Shown one piece after another: positions 42,135 to 50,183 of a DNA stretch of 64,000 bases. The DNA is taken from contig NZ_JANQLX010000003.1 of NCBI RefSeq assembly GCF_028280385.1, forward strand, positions 186,001 through 250,000, written 5' to 3'. The notes under the pieces were generated by a model, which worked only from the letters and a program-made list of their open reading frames with translations, did not search any database and was not told the origin of the DNA. The translations under genes were made by a program, and so were the position numbers. The stretch comes from Allomuricauda sp. Its GTDB lineage: Bacteria; Bacteroidota; Bacteroidia; Flavobacteriales; Flavobacteriaceae. Within the stretch, counting starts at the first letter, position 1; each line of letters starts with the position of its first letter.

Positions 42135-43382
42135 ATGAGAGTATTTAAGTTTGGTGGCGCATCGGTAAAGGATGCCGATGGGGTCAAAAATGTGGTCAAA
42201 GTGTTGCAAGAAGTGGGGCATGAAGATACATTGGTAGTAATCTCCGCCATGGGCAAGACCACAAATGCCATGGAAAAAGTGGTTTCGGCCTATTTTAAGG
42301 ACAAGCAAAAAGTATTGTCATCCATAGATGAGGTCTGGGAATATCACGCCGCAATTCTTTCAGAATTGTTTGCAAATGACCAGCACGCTGTTTACCAAAA
42401 AGTGCGGGAGCTTTTTGATGAGGTAAAGGGATTTTTGGCGTGGAACAAATCCCCTAAAAATGCCTTTGTATATGATCAGGTGGTGGGTTATGGAGAACTG
42501 GTATCTACCACTATTGTGAGTGAATACCTAAAAGAACAGGGACTGCCCAATGTTTGGCAGGATGTTCGAAATCTGATAAAGACCGACAATAGTTATAGGG
42601 ATGCTATCGTAAATTGGGAGAACACCCAAGAAAGAGTGGACAAATTGGATACTTCCAAACTTCATATTACCCAAGGATTTCTTGGAAGTGACGACAATAA
42701 CTTTACAACTACCTTGGGTAGGGAAGGTTCGGATTATACAGCGGCTATTTTGGCCTACTGCCTCAATGCCGATTCGGTCACCATTTGGAAGGACGTACCA
42801 GGCGTATTGAACGCGGACCCAAGAAATTTCAAGGAAACCCAATTACTGCATCAGATATCGTACCGTGAGGCAATCGAGTTGGCCTTCTACGGTGCTTCCG
42901 TAATACACCCCAAAACTTTGCAACCCTTGCAGAGAAAGGAAATCCCTTTACATGTAAAGTCTTTTGTAAAACCAAAGGACGATGGAACGGTTGTGGGCAA
43001 AGGAGCCGATATTTCACCAAAAATCCCCTGTTTCATTGTCAAAAAGAACCAGGTGCTCATAAAATTATCTTCTTTAGACTTTTCGTTTATTGTGGAGAAC
43101 AACATCAGTGATATATTCAAACTCTTCCACGATCATCGGATGAAGGTCGACCTCATTCAAAATTCGGCCATTAGTTTTTCCGTATGTCTTGACAACAAGT
43201 TCAACGGACTTCAGCCCATGCTTGACAAGCTAAAACGGAGGTTCAAGGTGGTATGCCATGAAGATGTGTCCTTGTATACCATTCGCCATTTTGATGATAA
43301 TGCCGTAAAATCGCTCCAAAACGGCCGTTCGGTCTTGGTGGAACAACGTGGAAAAGAGACAGTTCAGCTTGTGGTAAAATAA
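42135..43382 (+). CDS. Aspartate kinase
   Basis: 415-aa monofunctional aspartate kinase, the first step from aspartate to lysine, threonine and methionine. The kinase signature is FKFGGASVKDADGVK at the N-terminus. LGREGSDYTAAILAY near 205 and TIWKDVPGVLNADPR near 222 are the nucleotide and substrate loops. The C-terminal ~120 residues contain the regulatory ACT part (LIKLSSLDFSFIVENNISDI, VDLIQNSAISFSVCLD). It lacks a homoserine dehydrogenase domain. Feedback control by lysine or threonine is typical of the family but the effector cannot be told. The stop overlaps a possible ATG of the next gene, though that gene is taken to start later. Confidence 0.95.
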   Translation: MRVFKFGGASVKDADGVKNVVKVLQEVGHEDTLVVISAMGKTTNAMEKVVSAYFKDKQKVLSSIDEVWEYHAAILSELFANDQHAVYQKVRELFDEVKGFLAWNKSPKNAFVYDQVVGYGELVSTTIVSEYLKEQGLPNVWQDVRNLIKTDNSYRDAIVNWENTQERVDKLDTSKLHITQGFLGSDDNNFTTTLGREGSDYTAAILAYCLNADSVTIWKDVPGVLNADPRNFKETQLLHQISYREAIELAFYGASVIHPKTLQPLQRKEIPLHVKSFVKPKDDGTVVGKGADISPKIPCFIVKKNQVLIKLSSLDFSFIVENNISDIFKLFHDHRMKVDLIQNSAISFSVCLDNKFNGLQPMLDKLKRRFKVVCHEDVSLYTIRHFDDNAVKSLQNGRSVLVEQRGKETVQLVVK

Positions 43383-43459
43383 TGTGGTTCCCGAAAGGGA
43401 CCTACCGCAATTCTGAAAGCCGTATTTTTCTATCTTTACGCTTACCTAAAATTTTATTC

Positions 43460-45259
43460 ATGGGGTTGGTTTCGGCGAAAGAGGTAGCAAAGGTCATTAA
43501 TTTGGATAAATATGGCTTTTTGGGCACCTTTATTGGTTGGCTGCTTATGGTTGCCACCAAGATTACCACCATCAACCGCTTTTACAATAAAAATAAATCC
43601 CTCCCTGGAACGGAGTTTTTGGATGCCATCCTGGATCATTATGAAATTGATTTTGAGATACCGGAGGAAGACCTTAAACGTTTGCCCAAATCCGGGCCAT
43701 ACATCACCATAAGCAACCACCCCCTTGGTGGAATAGATGGGGTATTGCTGCTAAAGTTAATGCTGCAACAACGAGAGGATTTCAAGATCATCGCGAATTT
43801 TCTATTGCACCGGATCGAGCCGTTGAAGCTATTTATCATGCCTGTCAATCCGTTTGAAAACCACAAGGATGCCAAAAGCAGCATCATGGGGTTTAAAAAT
43901 GCTTTGCTCCATCTCCAGGAAGGACACCCATTGGGCATTTTTCCCGCTGGGGAGGTATCTACCTATAGGGATGGTAAACTGGTAGTGGACAAACCTTGGG
44001 AAGAAGCGGCCCTTAAACTGATTCGAAAGGCTGAAGTCCCCGTGGTCCCCATCTACTTTCATGCCCGTAACAGTAGATTGTTCTATAAATTATCCAAGAT
44101 CAATGATGTGTTCCGAACAGCCAAACTACCGTCGGAACTTACCTCTCAAAGTCGGAGACCGATCAAGGTCAGAATTGGTCAGCCCATTTCTGTCAGTGCC
44201 CAAAAAGAAGAACCCACGTTGGAGTCGTTTACAGAATTATTGAGGAAAAAAACCTACCTCTTGGCCAATGTGTTTGAAAAGGAACGCCTTATTGACAAAG
44301 TGCCCACAACCTTGAAGATTCCGAAGCCCCAAAAGAAAATTGCCACCCCTGTTGGCAAGGAGGTATTGCAAGGGGAAATTGAGAAATTGAGGGAGAAGGA
44401 TTGCCGGATGTTGCAGAGCAAAAACTACGAGGTCTATCTTGCCCAAGAGAAAGATATGCCCTTTATCCTGAATGAGATTGGCAGGCAACGGGAAATCACG
44501 TTCCGTGAGGTTGGAGAGGGAACCAACAATGCCATAGACCTAGATCAGTTTGATTCCTACTATCATCACCTGTTTCTTTGGGATGACGAGGACAAGAGTG
44601 TGGTTGGGGCTTATCGGATGGGGCTGGGGTCCGAAATATTCAAAAAATATGGCATTGATGGGTTTTACCTGCAAGACCTGTTCCGATTTGAACCAGAGCT
44701 GTACGGGATGATGGAAAAATCCATTGAAATGGGGAGGGCCTATATAGTCAAAGAGTACCAACAAAAACCCATGCCGCTTTTTCTGCTGTGGAAGGGAATT
44801 GTACATACCACCTTAAGGCATCCAGAACACAAATACTTGATCGGTGGCGTAAGCATTAGCAACCAGTTCTCCAATTTTTCCAAATCCTTGATGATCGAGT
44901 TTATGAAATCCAACTATTGGGATCCCTATGTGGCACAGTATGTTCGGCCCAAAAAGGAATTCAAGGTGCAACTAAAGGATGCCGACAAGGAATTCGTATT
45001 TGACGAAACCCAGGCCGACCTGAACAAATTTGACAAATTGATCAGCGAAGTGGAACCTGGTAGCCTTCGATTGCCCGTACTGATCAAAAAATATATCAAG
45101 CAGAACGCCAAGGTGGTTGCCTTCAACGTGGATCCGCTGTTCAACAACTCGGTGGATGGTTTGATGTATATCAAAATAGCCGACTTACCGGAAAGTACGG
45201 TAAAACCGGTAATGGAAGAGTTCGAGGCCGAACTGGAAAGAAAGCTTCACCATGGGTAG
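43460..45259 (+). CDS. olsF: Two-domain acyltransferase, ornithine lipid synthase OlsF-like
   Basis: 599 aa with two fused acyltransferase domains. The N-terminal ~280 residues are a PlsC-type O-acyltransferase with NHPLGGIDG (His87 and Asp93, HX5D instead of HX4D) and the later FPAGEVSTY. The C-terminal ~230 residues resemble the GNAT-like OlsB/hemolysin N-acyltransferase (EVYLAQEKDMPFILNEIGRQ, FREVGEGTNN, KEYQQKPMPLFLLWKGI). This is the layout of OlsF, reported to make ornithine or other amino-acid lipids in Serratia and Flavobacterium johnsoniae. A longer start at 43382 overlaps the aspartate kinase stop; the ATG at 43460 (MGLVSAKEVAKV) matches the family and follows a TATCTTTA box at 43431-43438. 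Substrate is inferred. Confidence 0.82.
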   Translation: MGLVSAKEVAKVINLDKYGFLGTFIGWLLMVATKITTINRFYNKNKSLPGTEFLDAILDHYEIDFEIPEEDLKRLPKSGPYITISNHPLGGIDGVLLLKLMLQQREDFKIIANFLLHRIEPLKLFIMPVNPFENHKDAKSSIMGFKNALLHLQEGHPLGIFPAGEVSTYRDGKLVVDKPWEEAALKLIRKAEVPVVPIYFHARNSRLFYKLSKINDVFRTAKLPSELTSQSRRPIKVRIGQPISVSAQKEEPTLESFTELLRKKTYLLANVFEKERLIDKVPTTLKIPKPQKKIATPVGKEVLQGEIEKLREKDCRMLQSKNYEVYLAQEKDMPFILNEIGRQREITFREVGEGTNNAIDLDQFDSYYHHLFLWDDEDKSVVGAYRMGLGSEIFKKYGIDGFYLQDLFRFEPELYGMMEKSIEMGRAYIVKEYQQKPMPLFLLWKGIVHTTLRHPEHKYLIGGVSISNQFSNFSKSLMIEFMKSNYWDPYVAQYVRPKKEFKVQLKDADKEFVFDETQADLNKFDKLISEVEPGSLRLPVLIKKYIKQNAKVVAFNVDPLFNNSVDGLMYIKIADLPESTVKPVMEEFEAELERKLHHG

Positions 45260-46271
45260 GATATGGTTATTGCTTATAACCTTATCCATAGTCTTGGGAA
45301 CCAATGCCCGCGCCCAAGAAATTACTGGTCATGTGTTTGACTCCAAAACAAAAGAGCCCATTGTAGGGGCTTCCGTTTACTATGATGGGAGCTCTGTGGG
45401 CACCATAACCGATTTCGAAGGTAATTTTGCGATTCCGATCCTTTCGGGGAGCAATTCTACCCTTGTGGTGCGGCATTTGGGATATCAGACCAAAAAGCTG
45501 CCACAGCCCTGGGAGTCGGATACACTTCAGGTGGCCTTGGTGGAACAGGTGCAACGGCTCAATGAAATTGTTTTGACGGCCGATCCCTTTAGCCGAAAGG
45601 AGAAAATGCGCGTGTTTCAACTGGAATTTTTAGGAGATACCCCGGGAGGGAGAAAGAGCACGATCTTGAACGAGGACAGCATACGGTTACACTTCAATAC
45701 GTATAACAATACCCTGTCTGCTTCCAGCGACCATCCGATCATCATCCAAAACGACTTTTTGGGGTACCGGGTTTCCTTTGATATCCAGGAATTCAAGATA
45801 TTTTTTAAGTCCACCAGCCTGGAACGCCTGGATAATATCCACAACACGCTTTACAATGGCTCTACCCAGTTTTTTGATATTTCCCAAGGGAAAATCAAAA
45901 TTATAAAACGACGCAAGAGGGCCTACGCGGGATCCCGAATGCACTTTATGAGGGCCTGCTGGCGCGGGAATTTGAAGGCACAGAAATTTATACTCAGAAA
46001 AAGATTTAGGGACATCACTGCGGAGGAATTGTTTGAGGTAAAGAATGGTTCTTCTGGGGAATTTCGGAGGATTCAATTCTTGGGGGAGCGGTTTGTGATA
46101 TATCACAAAAGAAAAGGGTATTACCGTTCCACCTTGACCATTGAGAATCCCGCAACCCTGTTTTCACTGGACAAATATGGAAACTGTAATCCCTATAAAG
46201 AATTGGTTTTTGGAGGGTATATGTCCAATTTTAGATTGGGCGATATGCTTCCCATTGATTACGGTCTATAA
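45252..46271 (+). CDS. Secreted CarboxypepD_reg-like domain protein
   Basis: 339 aa with a signal peptide (MGRIWLLLITLSIVLGTNARA). Residues 23-105 are a carboxypeptidase regulatory-like beta-sandwich (ITGHVFDSKTKEPIVGASVY, GTITDFEGNFAIPI, LVVRHLGYQTKKLP), as found at the front of TonB-dependent receptors, but here no plug or barrel follows. The remaining ~230 residues are beta-rich without a known domain. It overlaps olsF by 8 bases and so is co-translated with it. The protein is probably periplasmic or outer-membrane bound; its job is unknown. A shared bidirectional terminator follows. Confidence 0.83.
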   Translation: MGRIWLLLITLSIVLGTNARAQEITGHVFDSKTKEPIVGASVYYDGSSVGTITDFEGNFAIPILSGSNSTLVVRHLGYQTKKLPQPWESDTLQVALVEQVQRLNEIVLTADPFSRKEKMRVFQLEFLGDTPGGRKSTILNEDSIRLHFNTYNNTLSASSDHPIIIQNDFLGYRVSFDIQEFKIFFKSTSLERLDNIHNTLYNGSTQFFDISQGKIKIIKRRKRAYAGSRMHFMRACWRGNLKAQKFILRKRFRDITAEELFEVKNGSSGEFRRIQFLGERFVIYHKRKGYYRSTLTIENPATLFSLDKYGNCNPYKELVFGGYMSNFRLGDMLPIDYGL

Positions 46272-46272
46272 A

Positions 46273-46305
46273 AAATGGCAGTGGTGAACGTCACGACTGC
46301 CATTT
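46273..46305. terminator. Bidirectional terminator between the CarboxypepD_reg gene and arsC
   Basis: The arms AAATGGCAGT (46273-46282) and ACTGCCATTT (46296-46305) form a 10-bp stem around a 13-base loop. A and T runs on both sides allow it to end both convergent transcripts. Confidence 0.72.
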
Positions 46306-46327
46306 GAAAATCCTTGGAACCCCAAGT

Positions 46328-46750
46328 TTAGTTGACCAACTCTTCCTTTACAAAATCATGCACAAAATCCTTGATTTCATTCCGGGCCTTTAAAAAGGCT
46401 GCATGCTTTTCCTCGCTGGTTCCCGAAACCTTGGACGGGTCGAAAAAGTTATGGTGAAGACGAACGGCATTGGGCGCCGGTATAAATGGGCAATTTTCTT
46501 TGGCATGATCGCAGACCGTGATGATAAAATCCCATGCAATTCCCTCATACTCATCAACATGATTGGAGGTATGGTGGGTAATATCAATGCCATCTTCCTT
46601 CATGATGGACACCGCACCCGGATTGAGACCATGCGTTTCAATTCCAGCACTATAAACATGGGCAAGTGCATCTTGGAAATGATTAAGATAACCATGGGCC
46701 ATTTGGCTTCTGCAAGAGTTTCCGGTACATAGTACCAATACGTTTTTCAT
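46328..46750 (-). CDS. arsC: Arsenate reductase, thioredoxin-coupled
   Basis: 140-aa arsenate reductase of the low-molecular-weight phosphatase (B. subtilis ArsC) type. Cys8 opens the phosphate-binding loop CTGNSCR, and Cys80 and Cys87 (ITVCDHAKENCPF) have the spacing of the catalytic disulfide cascade Cys82/Cys89, so it should reduce arsenate to arsenite with thioredoxin. It is the last gene of the arsR operon, 13 bases after the acetyltransferase. No ArsB or Acr3 efflux gene follows, so arsenite removal must depend on another locus or on the operon's other proteins. It acts in the cytoplasm. Confidence 0.94.
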   Translation of the reverse strand: MKNVLVLCTGNSCRSQMAHGYLNHFQDALAHVYSAGIETHGLNPGAVSIMKEDGIDITHHTSNHVDEYEGIAWDFIITVCDHAKENCPFIPAPNAVRLHHNFFDPSKVSGTSEEKHAAFLKARNEIKDFVHDFVKEELVN

Positions 46751-46763
46751 TTCTTTTTGTTGA

Positions 46764-47255
46764 TTATGTTATTCCTATGTTTTGACTTCTTTTTTCGAAC
46801 AGGAGGTTGTCTTTCCAAACACCATCCAATTTTCCAATGCGCTCCCTTTTACCAATAAATCGGAACCCCACTTTTTGGTGTAACTGGATACTTGCCTCAT
46901 TTTCTGGAAAAATTCCCGATTGAATCGTCCAAAAACCAGCCTTTTCACTTTCCAGGATCAGTTGTTCCAATAACTTTTTCCCTACTCCTTTGCCCCTGCT
47001 GGAGGAGGAAACATAAACACTTACTTCGCCCACACCGCCATACACACATCTGCTGGAAACGGGGGATAGGGCGGCCCAACCTAAGATGTTGTTTGCTTCA
47101 AGGGCCACCAACCTGCAGGATGTTATATGGGCTTTATCCCATTGTTCGTAACTGGGAACAGATTGCTCAAAAGTTGCAAATCCGGTGCGCATGCCTTCGG
47201 CATATATTTGGGCTACCTGTTCCCAATCGGAGGGTTTCATTTCCCGGACGGTCAT
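46764..47255 (-). CDS. GNAT acetyltransferase, ArsN-like
   Basis: 163-aa acetyltransferase of the phosphinothricin acetyltransferase type. Family residues are EMKPSDWEQVAQIYAEGMR, TGFATFEQSVPSYEQWDKAH, SSRCVYGGVGEVSVYV and the acetyl-CoA loop SSRGKGVGKKLLEQL, followed by PENEASIQLHQKVGFRFIG. Related proteins encoded in ars operons, called ArsN1, acetylate organoarsenical or amino-acid-like toxins. The position between a DUF6428-type gene and arsC (9 and 13 bases) supports an arsenic-related role. Phosphinothricin-like substrates remain possible. The ATG at 47255 is used. Confidence 0.88.
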   Translation of the reverse strand: MTVREMKPSDWEQVAQIYAEGMRTGFATFEQSVPSYEQWDKAHITSCRLVALEANNILGWAALSPVSSRCVYGGVGEVSVYVSSSSRGKGVGKKLLEQLILESEKAGFWTIQSGIFPENEASIQLHQKVGFRFIGKRERIGKLDGVWKDNLLFEKRSQNIGIT

Positions 47256-47264
47256 GGAAACAGA

Positions 47265-47762
47265 TTAACAACAGCCAGTACCTGGGTCGCAGGAAGCTGA
47301 GGTGGTTTGTAATCCATTTTCCGCTACGGTTTCCACGCCACAGGTTTCCTTGGCCTTGCAATCCGTTTTTTGGACGGAAAGTTTCAGTGTCAACTGTTTC
47401 CCATTCAATTCGTAGTCATCAACAAAAAGTTGCGCTGTGTGGAAACTGGCATTGCTGTATTCAAACTTGATTTCTGCATCTTTTACCATGGGCTTGATGC
47501 GATCCACCTTGTTTAAAATGGAAAGGGCCTTGTAGACAGACATAAATTCTGTTTTGTCCAGTTCCTTGGGGCTTTCCCAAAGTTGAACCACGGTTTCCTT
47601 CCAGAAATCCGTACCGGCCCCGCAGTCTACAGAGTCCACAATAATGTTTTTCACTTCCGTGATATGGTAATTGGCTCCCACCAACTTGCCGGGAGTATAT
47701 TCAAACAACAGGCTTTTGTCCTGATGTTGTTTTAATAAAGAAAGTAATTCTGCTGTGTTCAT
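47265..47762 (-). CDS. DUF6428-type protein with cysteine-rich tail
   Basis: 165 aa. The body (LLSLLKQHQDKSLLFEYTPG, GANYHITEVKNIIVDSVDCG, TVVQLWESPKE) resembles DUF6428 proteins, often found beside arsR in Bacteroidota; I am fairly but not fully sure of that match. The C-terminal 35 residues hold seven cysteines, ending in GTGCC, which could bind arsenite or another soft metal. A longer frame has four more residues from 47774; the ATG at 47762, two bases after the arsR stop, fits better. A metal-chaperone or buffering role is inference. Confidence 0.72.
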   Translation of the reverse strand: MNTAELLSLLKQHQDKSLLFEYTPGKLVGANYHITEVKNIIVDSVDCGAGTDFWKETVVQLWESPKELDKTEFMSVYKALSILNKVDRIKPMVKDAEIKFEYSNASFHTAQLFVDDYELNGKQLTLKLSVQKTDCKAKETCGVETVAENGLQTTSASCDPGTGCC

Positions 47763-47764
47763 AA

Positions 47765-48088
47765 TTAACAACAATTTTGATTAATATTTGAAAAGAACGC
47801 ATTGAAGGAATATTGCAATTCTTCCCAGCGTTCCTGATTTATACAATAACATAGGTTTTTGCCCTCAAAGGTGCCTTTGAGCAGTCCAATTTTCTTGATT
47901 TCATTGAGATGTTGTGAAATGGTGGGTTGGGAAAGACCAATTACATCCACCAGATCGTTGCAGATACAATTTTCCTGCCGGCTGATATATTCCAATATGG
48001 CTATACGGGCCGGATGGGCCAGAACTTTTGCAGCTTGTGCAAGTTCATTTTGGACCAGGGAAAATATATGTGTTTTGGATGCTCCCAT
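47765..48088 (-). CDS. arsR: ArsR-family repressor
   Basis: 107-aa ArsR/SmtB winged-helix repressor. The DNA-reading helix is SQPTISQHLNEIKKIGLL, and LAHPARIAILEYI is the typical N-terminal part. Two cysteines (Cys41 and Cys43 in ENCICNDL) sit where the arsenite-sensing cysteines of ArsR are found, and two more (Cys106-Cys107) end the protein. It should leave its operator on binding arsenite and so induce the operon of four genes. A 12-bp palindrome 30-41 bases upstream is the probable operator. Confidence 0.93.
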   Translation of the reverse strand: MGASKTHIFSLVQNELAQAAKVLAHPARIAILEYISRQENCICNDLVDVIGLSQPTISQHLNEIKKIGLLKGTFEGKNLCYCINQERWEELQYSFNAFFSNINQNCC

Positions 48089-48117
48089 ATATAATTGGGG
48101 AAATGATTTAAAATTTT

Positions 48118-48129
48118 ATATTGCAATAT
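48118..48129. promoter_or_regulatory. Probable ArsR operator
   Basis: ATATTGCAATAT is a perfect 12-bp palindrome upstream of arsR. It overlaps TAATATTG (48131-48124, minus strand), which resembles the -7 box with one mismatch, so binding would block the promoter. Confidence 0.55.
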
Positions 48130-48149
48130 TACGATAAAGCTTTTAAATA

Positions 48150-48180
48150 AAAAAGCTAGAGAACAATTTTCTAGCTTTTT
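48150..48180 (-). terminator. Terminator after the DUF4870-like gene
   Basis: AAAAAGCTAGA (48150-48160), a nine-base loop and TCTAGCTTTTT (48170-48180) form an 11-bp stem bounded by A and T runs, 10 bases after the stop of the minus-strand gene. It also insulates the arsR promoter. Confidence 0.8.
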
Positions 48181-48190
48181 CTCAACTATT

Positions 48191-48628
48191 TTATAATCCC
48201 TTGAACCAACTCTGGAACAAATCCCCAACCAAAAATACCGGCTTTTGTGATCCATTGATGGCATTGATAAGACTTACGATCCAGAGCACAAAACAGAACA
48301 GCCCTATTAAGATACCCAAGAGGGGAATCACTGATAAAATTCCTATAAGGAATATGCCCAAGGTCTGCCTAACATAAAAAGAACCCAGTTCCGTTTTGTT
48401 ACTGCTGTTCATGATAATGGCTATGATCCATCCCAAAAAGGTGATGTGCGCAAGAATAGCCACCGTTTTTCCACTTTCTGGATTGTTGGCGTCAAAGGCC
48501 TCCTTTACATCCTCCTTAAATTCCTGGGCGGCTTCCTTCACATCCTCTGCAGCTTCCTTGGCCGCCTCTTTGGCGTTGTCAAAAGCCTCTTCGGCCTTAT
48601 CTCCTAAATCTTTGTTTTCTTCAGACAT
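48191..48628 (-). CDS. DUF4870-like membrane protein with charged helical N-terminus
   Basis: 145 aa. Residues 1-48 are an alanine/lysine/glutamate-rich amphipathic helix (EEAFDNAKEAAKEAAEDVKE). The rest is a DUF4870-like membrane region with three hydrophobic segments (about 55-72, 88-105 and 106-127), including AILAHITFLGWIIAIIMN and FYVRQTLGIFLIG. DUF4870 proteins are common, small and uncharacterised. The N-terminal helix resembles stress-induced YtxH or apolipoprotein-like repeats and could lie on the membrane surface. It is monocistronic with a strong terminator. Confidence 0.82.
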   Translation of the reverse strand: MSEENKDLGDKAEEAFDNAKEAAKEAAEDVKEAAQEFKEDVKEAFDANNPESGKTVAILAHITFLGWIIAIIMNSSNKTELGSFYVRQTLGIFLIGILSVIPLLGILIGLFCFVLWIVSLINAINGSQKPVFLVGDLFQSWFKGL

Positions 48629-48680
48629 TGTTTTAATGTGTTGGTTAATTGTGTTTTAAATGTAACAAATAATTCAACAT

Positions 48681-49067
48681 CTATAGAAAAGCTTTATCAA
48701 CAGGTTCCCAAAGCTCTAGCTTATTTCCTTCTGGATCCAAGATCCACCCAAATTTACCGTAATCGTATTCCTCAATCTCCCCAACTATGGTTACCCCTTC
48801 CTCCTTTAAGGCTGCTAGTAACTCCACCAAATTTTCTACCCTAAAATTCATCATAAACTGCTTTTCACTAGGCTGAAAGTAGGTGGTGTCCTCCTTAAAG
48901 GGGCTCCATTGGGTGGAACAGTCGTTGCCGTCCTTGTCCTTCCACCAAAACGTACAACCGTATTGGTCGGTGTTCAGTCCTAAATGGGTTTTATACCAAG
49001 TTTTGACCTTGTCCGGGTCTTTCGACTTAAAAAAGAAGCCGCCCAATCCTGTTACTCGATTTTTCAT
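48681..49067 (-). CDS. VOC-family (glyoxalase-like) protein
   Basis: 128-aa protein of the vicinal oxygen chelate (glyoxalase/bleomycin-resistance) superfamily. Typical parts are LGGFFFKSKDPDKVKTWYKT, MMNFRVENLVELLAALKEEG and YDYGKFGWILDPEGNKLELW. The family includes metal-dependent isomerases, dioxygenases and antibiotic-binding proteins; the substrate here is unknown. The longer frame from 49106 would overlap the DUF1801 gene; the ATG at 49067 lies 2 bases after that gene's stop and is preferred. The two are co-transcribed. Confidence 0.88.
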   Translation of the reverse strand: MKNRVTGLGGFFFKSKDPDKVKTWYKTHLGLNTDQYGCTFWWKDKDGNDCSTQWSPFKEDTTYFQPSEKQFMMNFRVENLVELLAALKEEGVTIVGEIEEYDYGKFGWILDPEGNKLELWEPVDKAFL

Positions 49068-49069
49068 AA

Positions 49070-49525
49070 TTATCGTTTTGTGTTTTTTTCGTAAAGTGCA
49101 ATCCAAGCTTCAGGGGTCATTTTTTGGCAGAGCTCGGCAATAAGTCCATAGGGAATGGTCTCCACTTTTTTGAAGCGAATACAGCTTTTTCCCATATCCA
49201 GTTTGGTGGATACATGTTTGGGATATTCCCCAACAAACCAGTCATGCAGCTCTTTGTTCGCATATATGCCCGAATGGTACAAGGCCACATAATTTTTTTG
49301 TGATGCAATATTGATAAAGGGGAGGGGCAATTTGGGGTCGCAATGGTACCCATCCGGATATAGGGAATGGGGCACAACATAACCGATCATCCCATAACTG
49401 ATACATTCCTCGAACCCAGTGGGCAAGTTGGATTTAACGGTCTCCCTTAATTTGGTCACCGCTTCTTTTCGTTCTTCTGGGACCTTGCTTATGTATTCGT
49501 CCGGAGTTTTGGCATCTATGGTCAT
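49070..49525 (-). CDS. DUF1801 (YdhG-like) protein
   Basis: 151-aa protein of the DUF1801/YdhG family. Family segments are TPDEYISKVPEERKEAVTKL, the ECISYGMIGYVVP region and NIASQKNYVALYHSGIYANK. The structure class is an alpha/beta fold of unknown activity. It is the first gene of a two-gene transcript with the VOC protein, separated by 2 bases. No promoter match was found upstream. A role in frataxin-like iron handling has been suggested for a distant relative, but nothing here supports it specifically. Confidence 0.87.
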   Translation of the reverse strand: MTIDAKTPDEYISKVPEERKEAVTKLRETVKSNLPTGFEECISYGMIGYVVPHSLYPDGYHCDPKLPLPFINIASQKNYVALYHSGIYANKELHDWFVGEYPKHVSTKLDMGKSCIRFKKVETIPYGLIAELCQKMTPEAWIALYEKNTKR

Positions 49526-49581
49526 AGTTTCAATTATCAGTTAACAAGTATCAATTGGCTATTGGCAATTTTGGTACAATT

Positions 49582-50088
49582 TCATTTGCGCTGTAAGAGC
49601 AGGGCAGAGATCAATGAGATGATAAAACCAATGACAAAAACCGTCAGGAACATGAGTCCAAATGAAAAAATGGGACTTGAAAACATGACTTTTTGTGCTT
49701 CAATTTCCGCTAGCTGAACCTCAAACTCGTCTGGGGGCAGCGCGTTGCGCATATCATTTACGGTAGCCTGGTAGTAGGCTTCCATAAAATCAGGGTTCAA
49801 TACCTCGGTATACAGTACATCCAAAATACCAAAGGCCAAGGCCGTGATCAGGCTGATGAGCACACCAATTTTCAAGGCCAATGTAAAGCTCAGCTGCCCC
49901 TGGTTTTCCCTATCCCTAAAATGTTTGATTCCGAAATACACAAAAGAAAGCGAAATGACCATGCTGGTATAACCTAAAATCTCCTGGATGGAGAAGGGGA
50001 GGTCTCCCAAAAGGTACCAGGTTATAAGGAACAACAAACAAATGGTAAGTGCTCCATAAAGTCCAAATCGGATTACTGTTTTTTTCAT
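49582..50088 (-). CDS. DUF4199 membrane protein
   Basis: 168-aa integral membrane protein of the DUF4199 family, common in Bacteroidota and uncharacterised. Hydrophobic segments lie at about 9-27, 36-53, 73-92 and 141-163. A soluble loop of about 45 residues (EAYYQATVNDMRNALPPDEF) separates the last two. FVYFGIKHFRDRENQGQLSF and ALKIGVLISLITALAFGILD are typical. It stands alone between DUF1801 and the eight-gene operon, 95 bases after the LuxR stop. Function is unknown. Confidence 0.87.
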   Translation of the reverse strand: MKKTVIRFGLYGALTICLLFLITWYLLGDLPFSIQEILGYTSMVISLSFVYFGIKHFRDRENQGQLSFTLALKIGVLISLITALAFGILDVLYTEVLNPDFMEAYYQATVNDMRNALPPDEFEVQLAEIEAQKVMFSSPIFSFGLMFLTVFVIGFIISLISALLLQRK

Positions 50089-50183
50089 ATGTATTGTTTA
50101 AATGGTTGGGCTAAAACTAAGTAGGTCAGCAATATTCACGCTCATACTAAAGTACCAAAAACAAGTGAACCGAAGTTTTTCCG

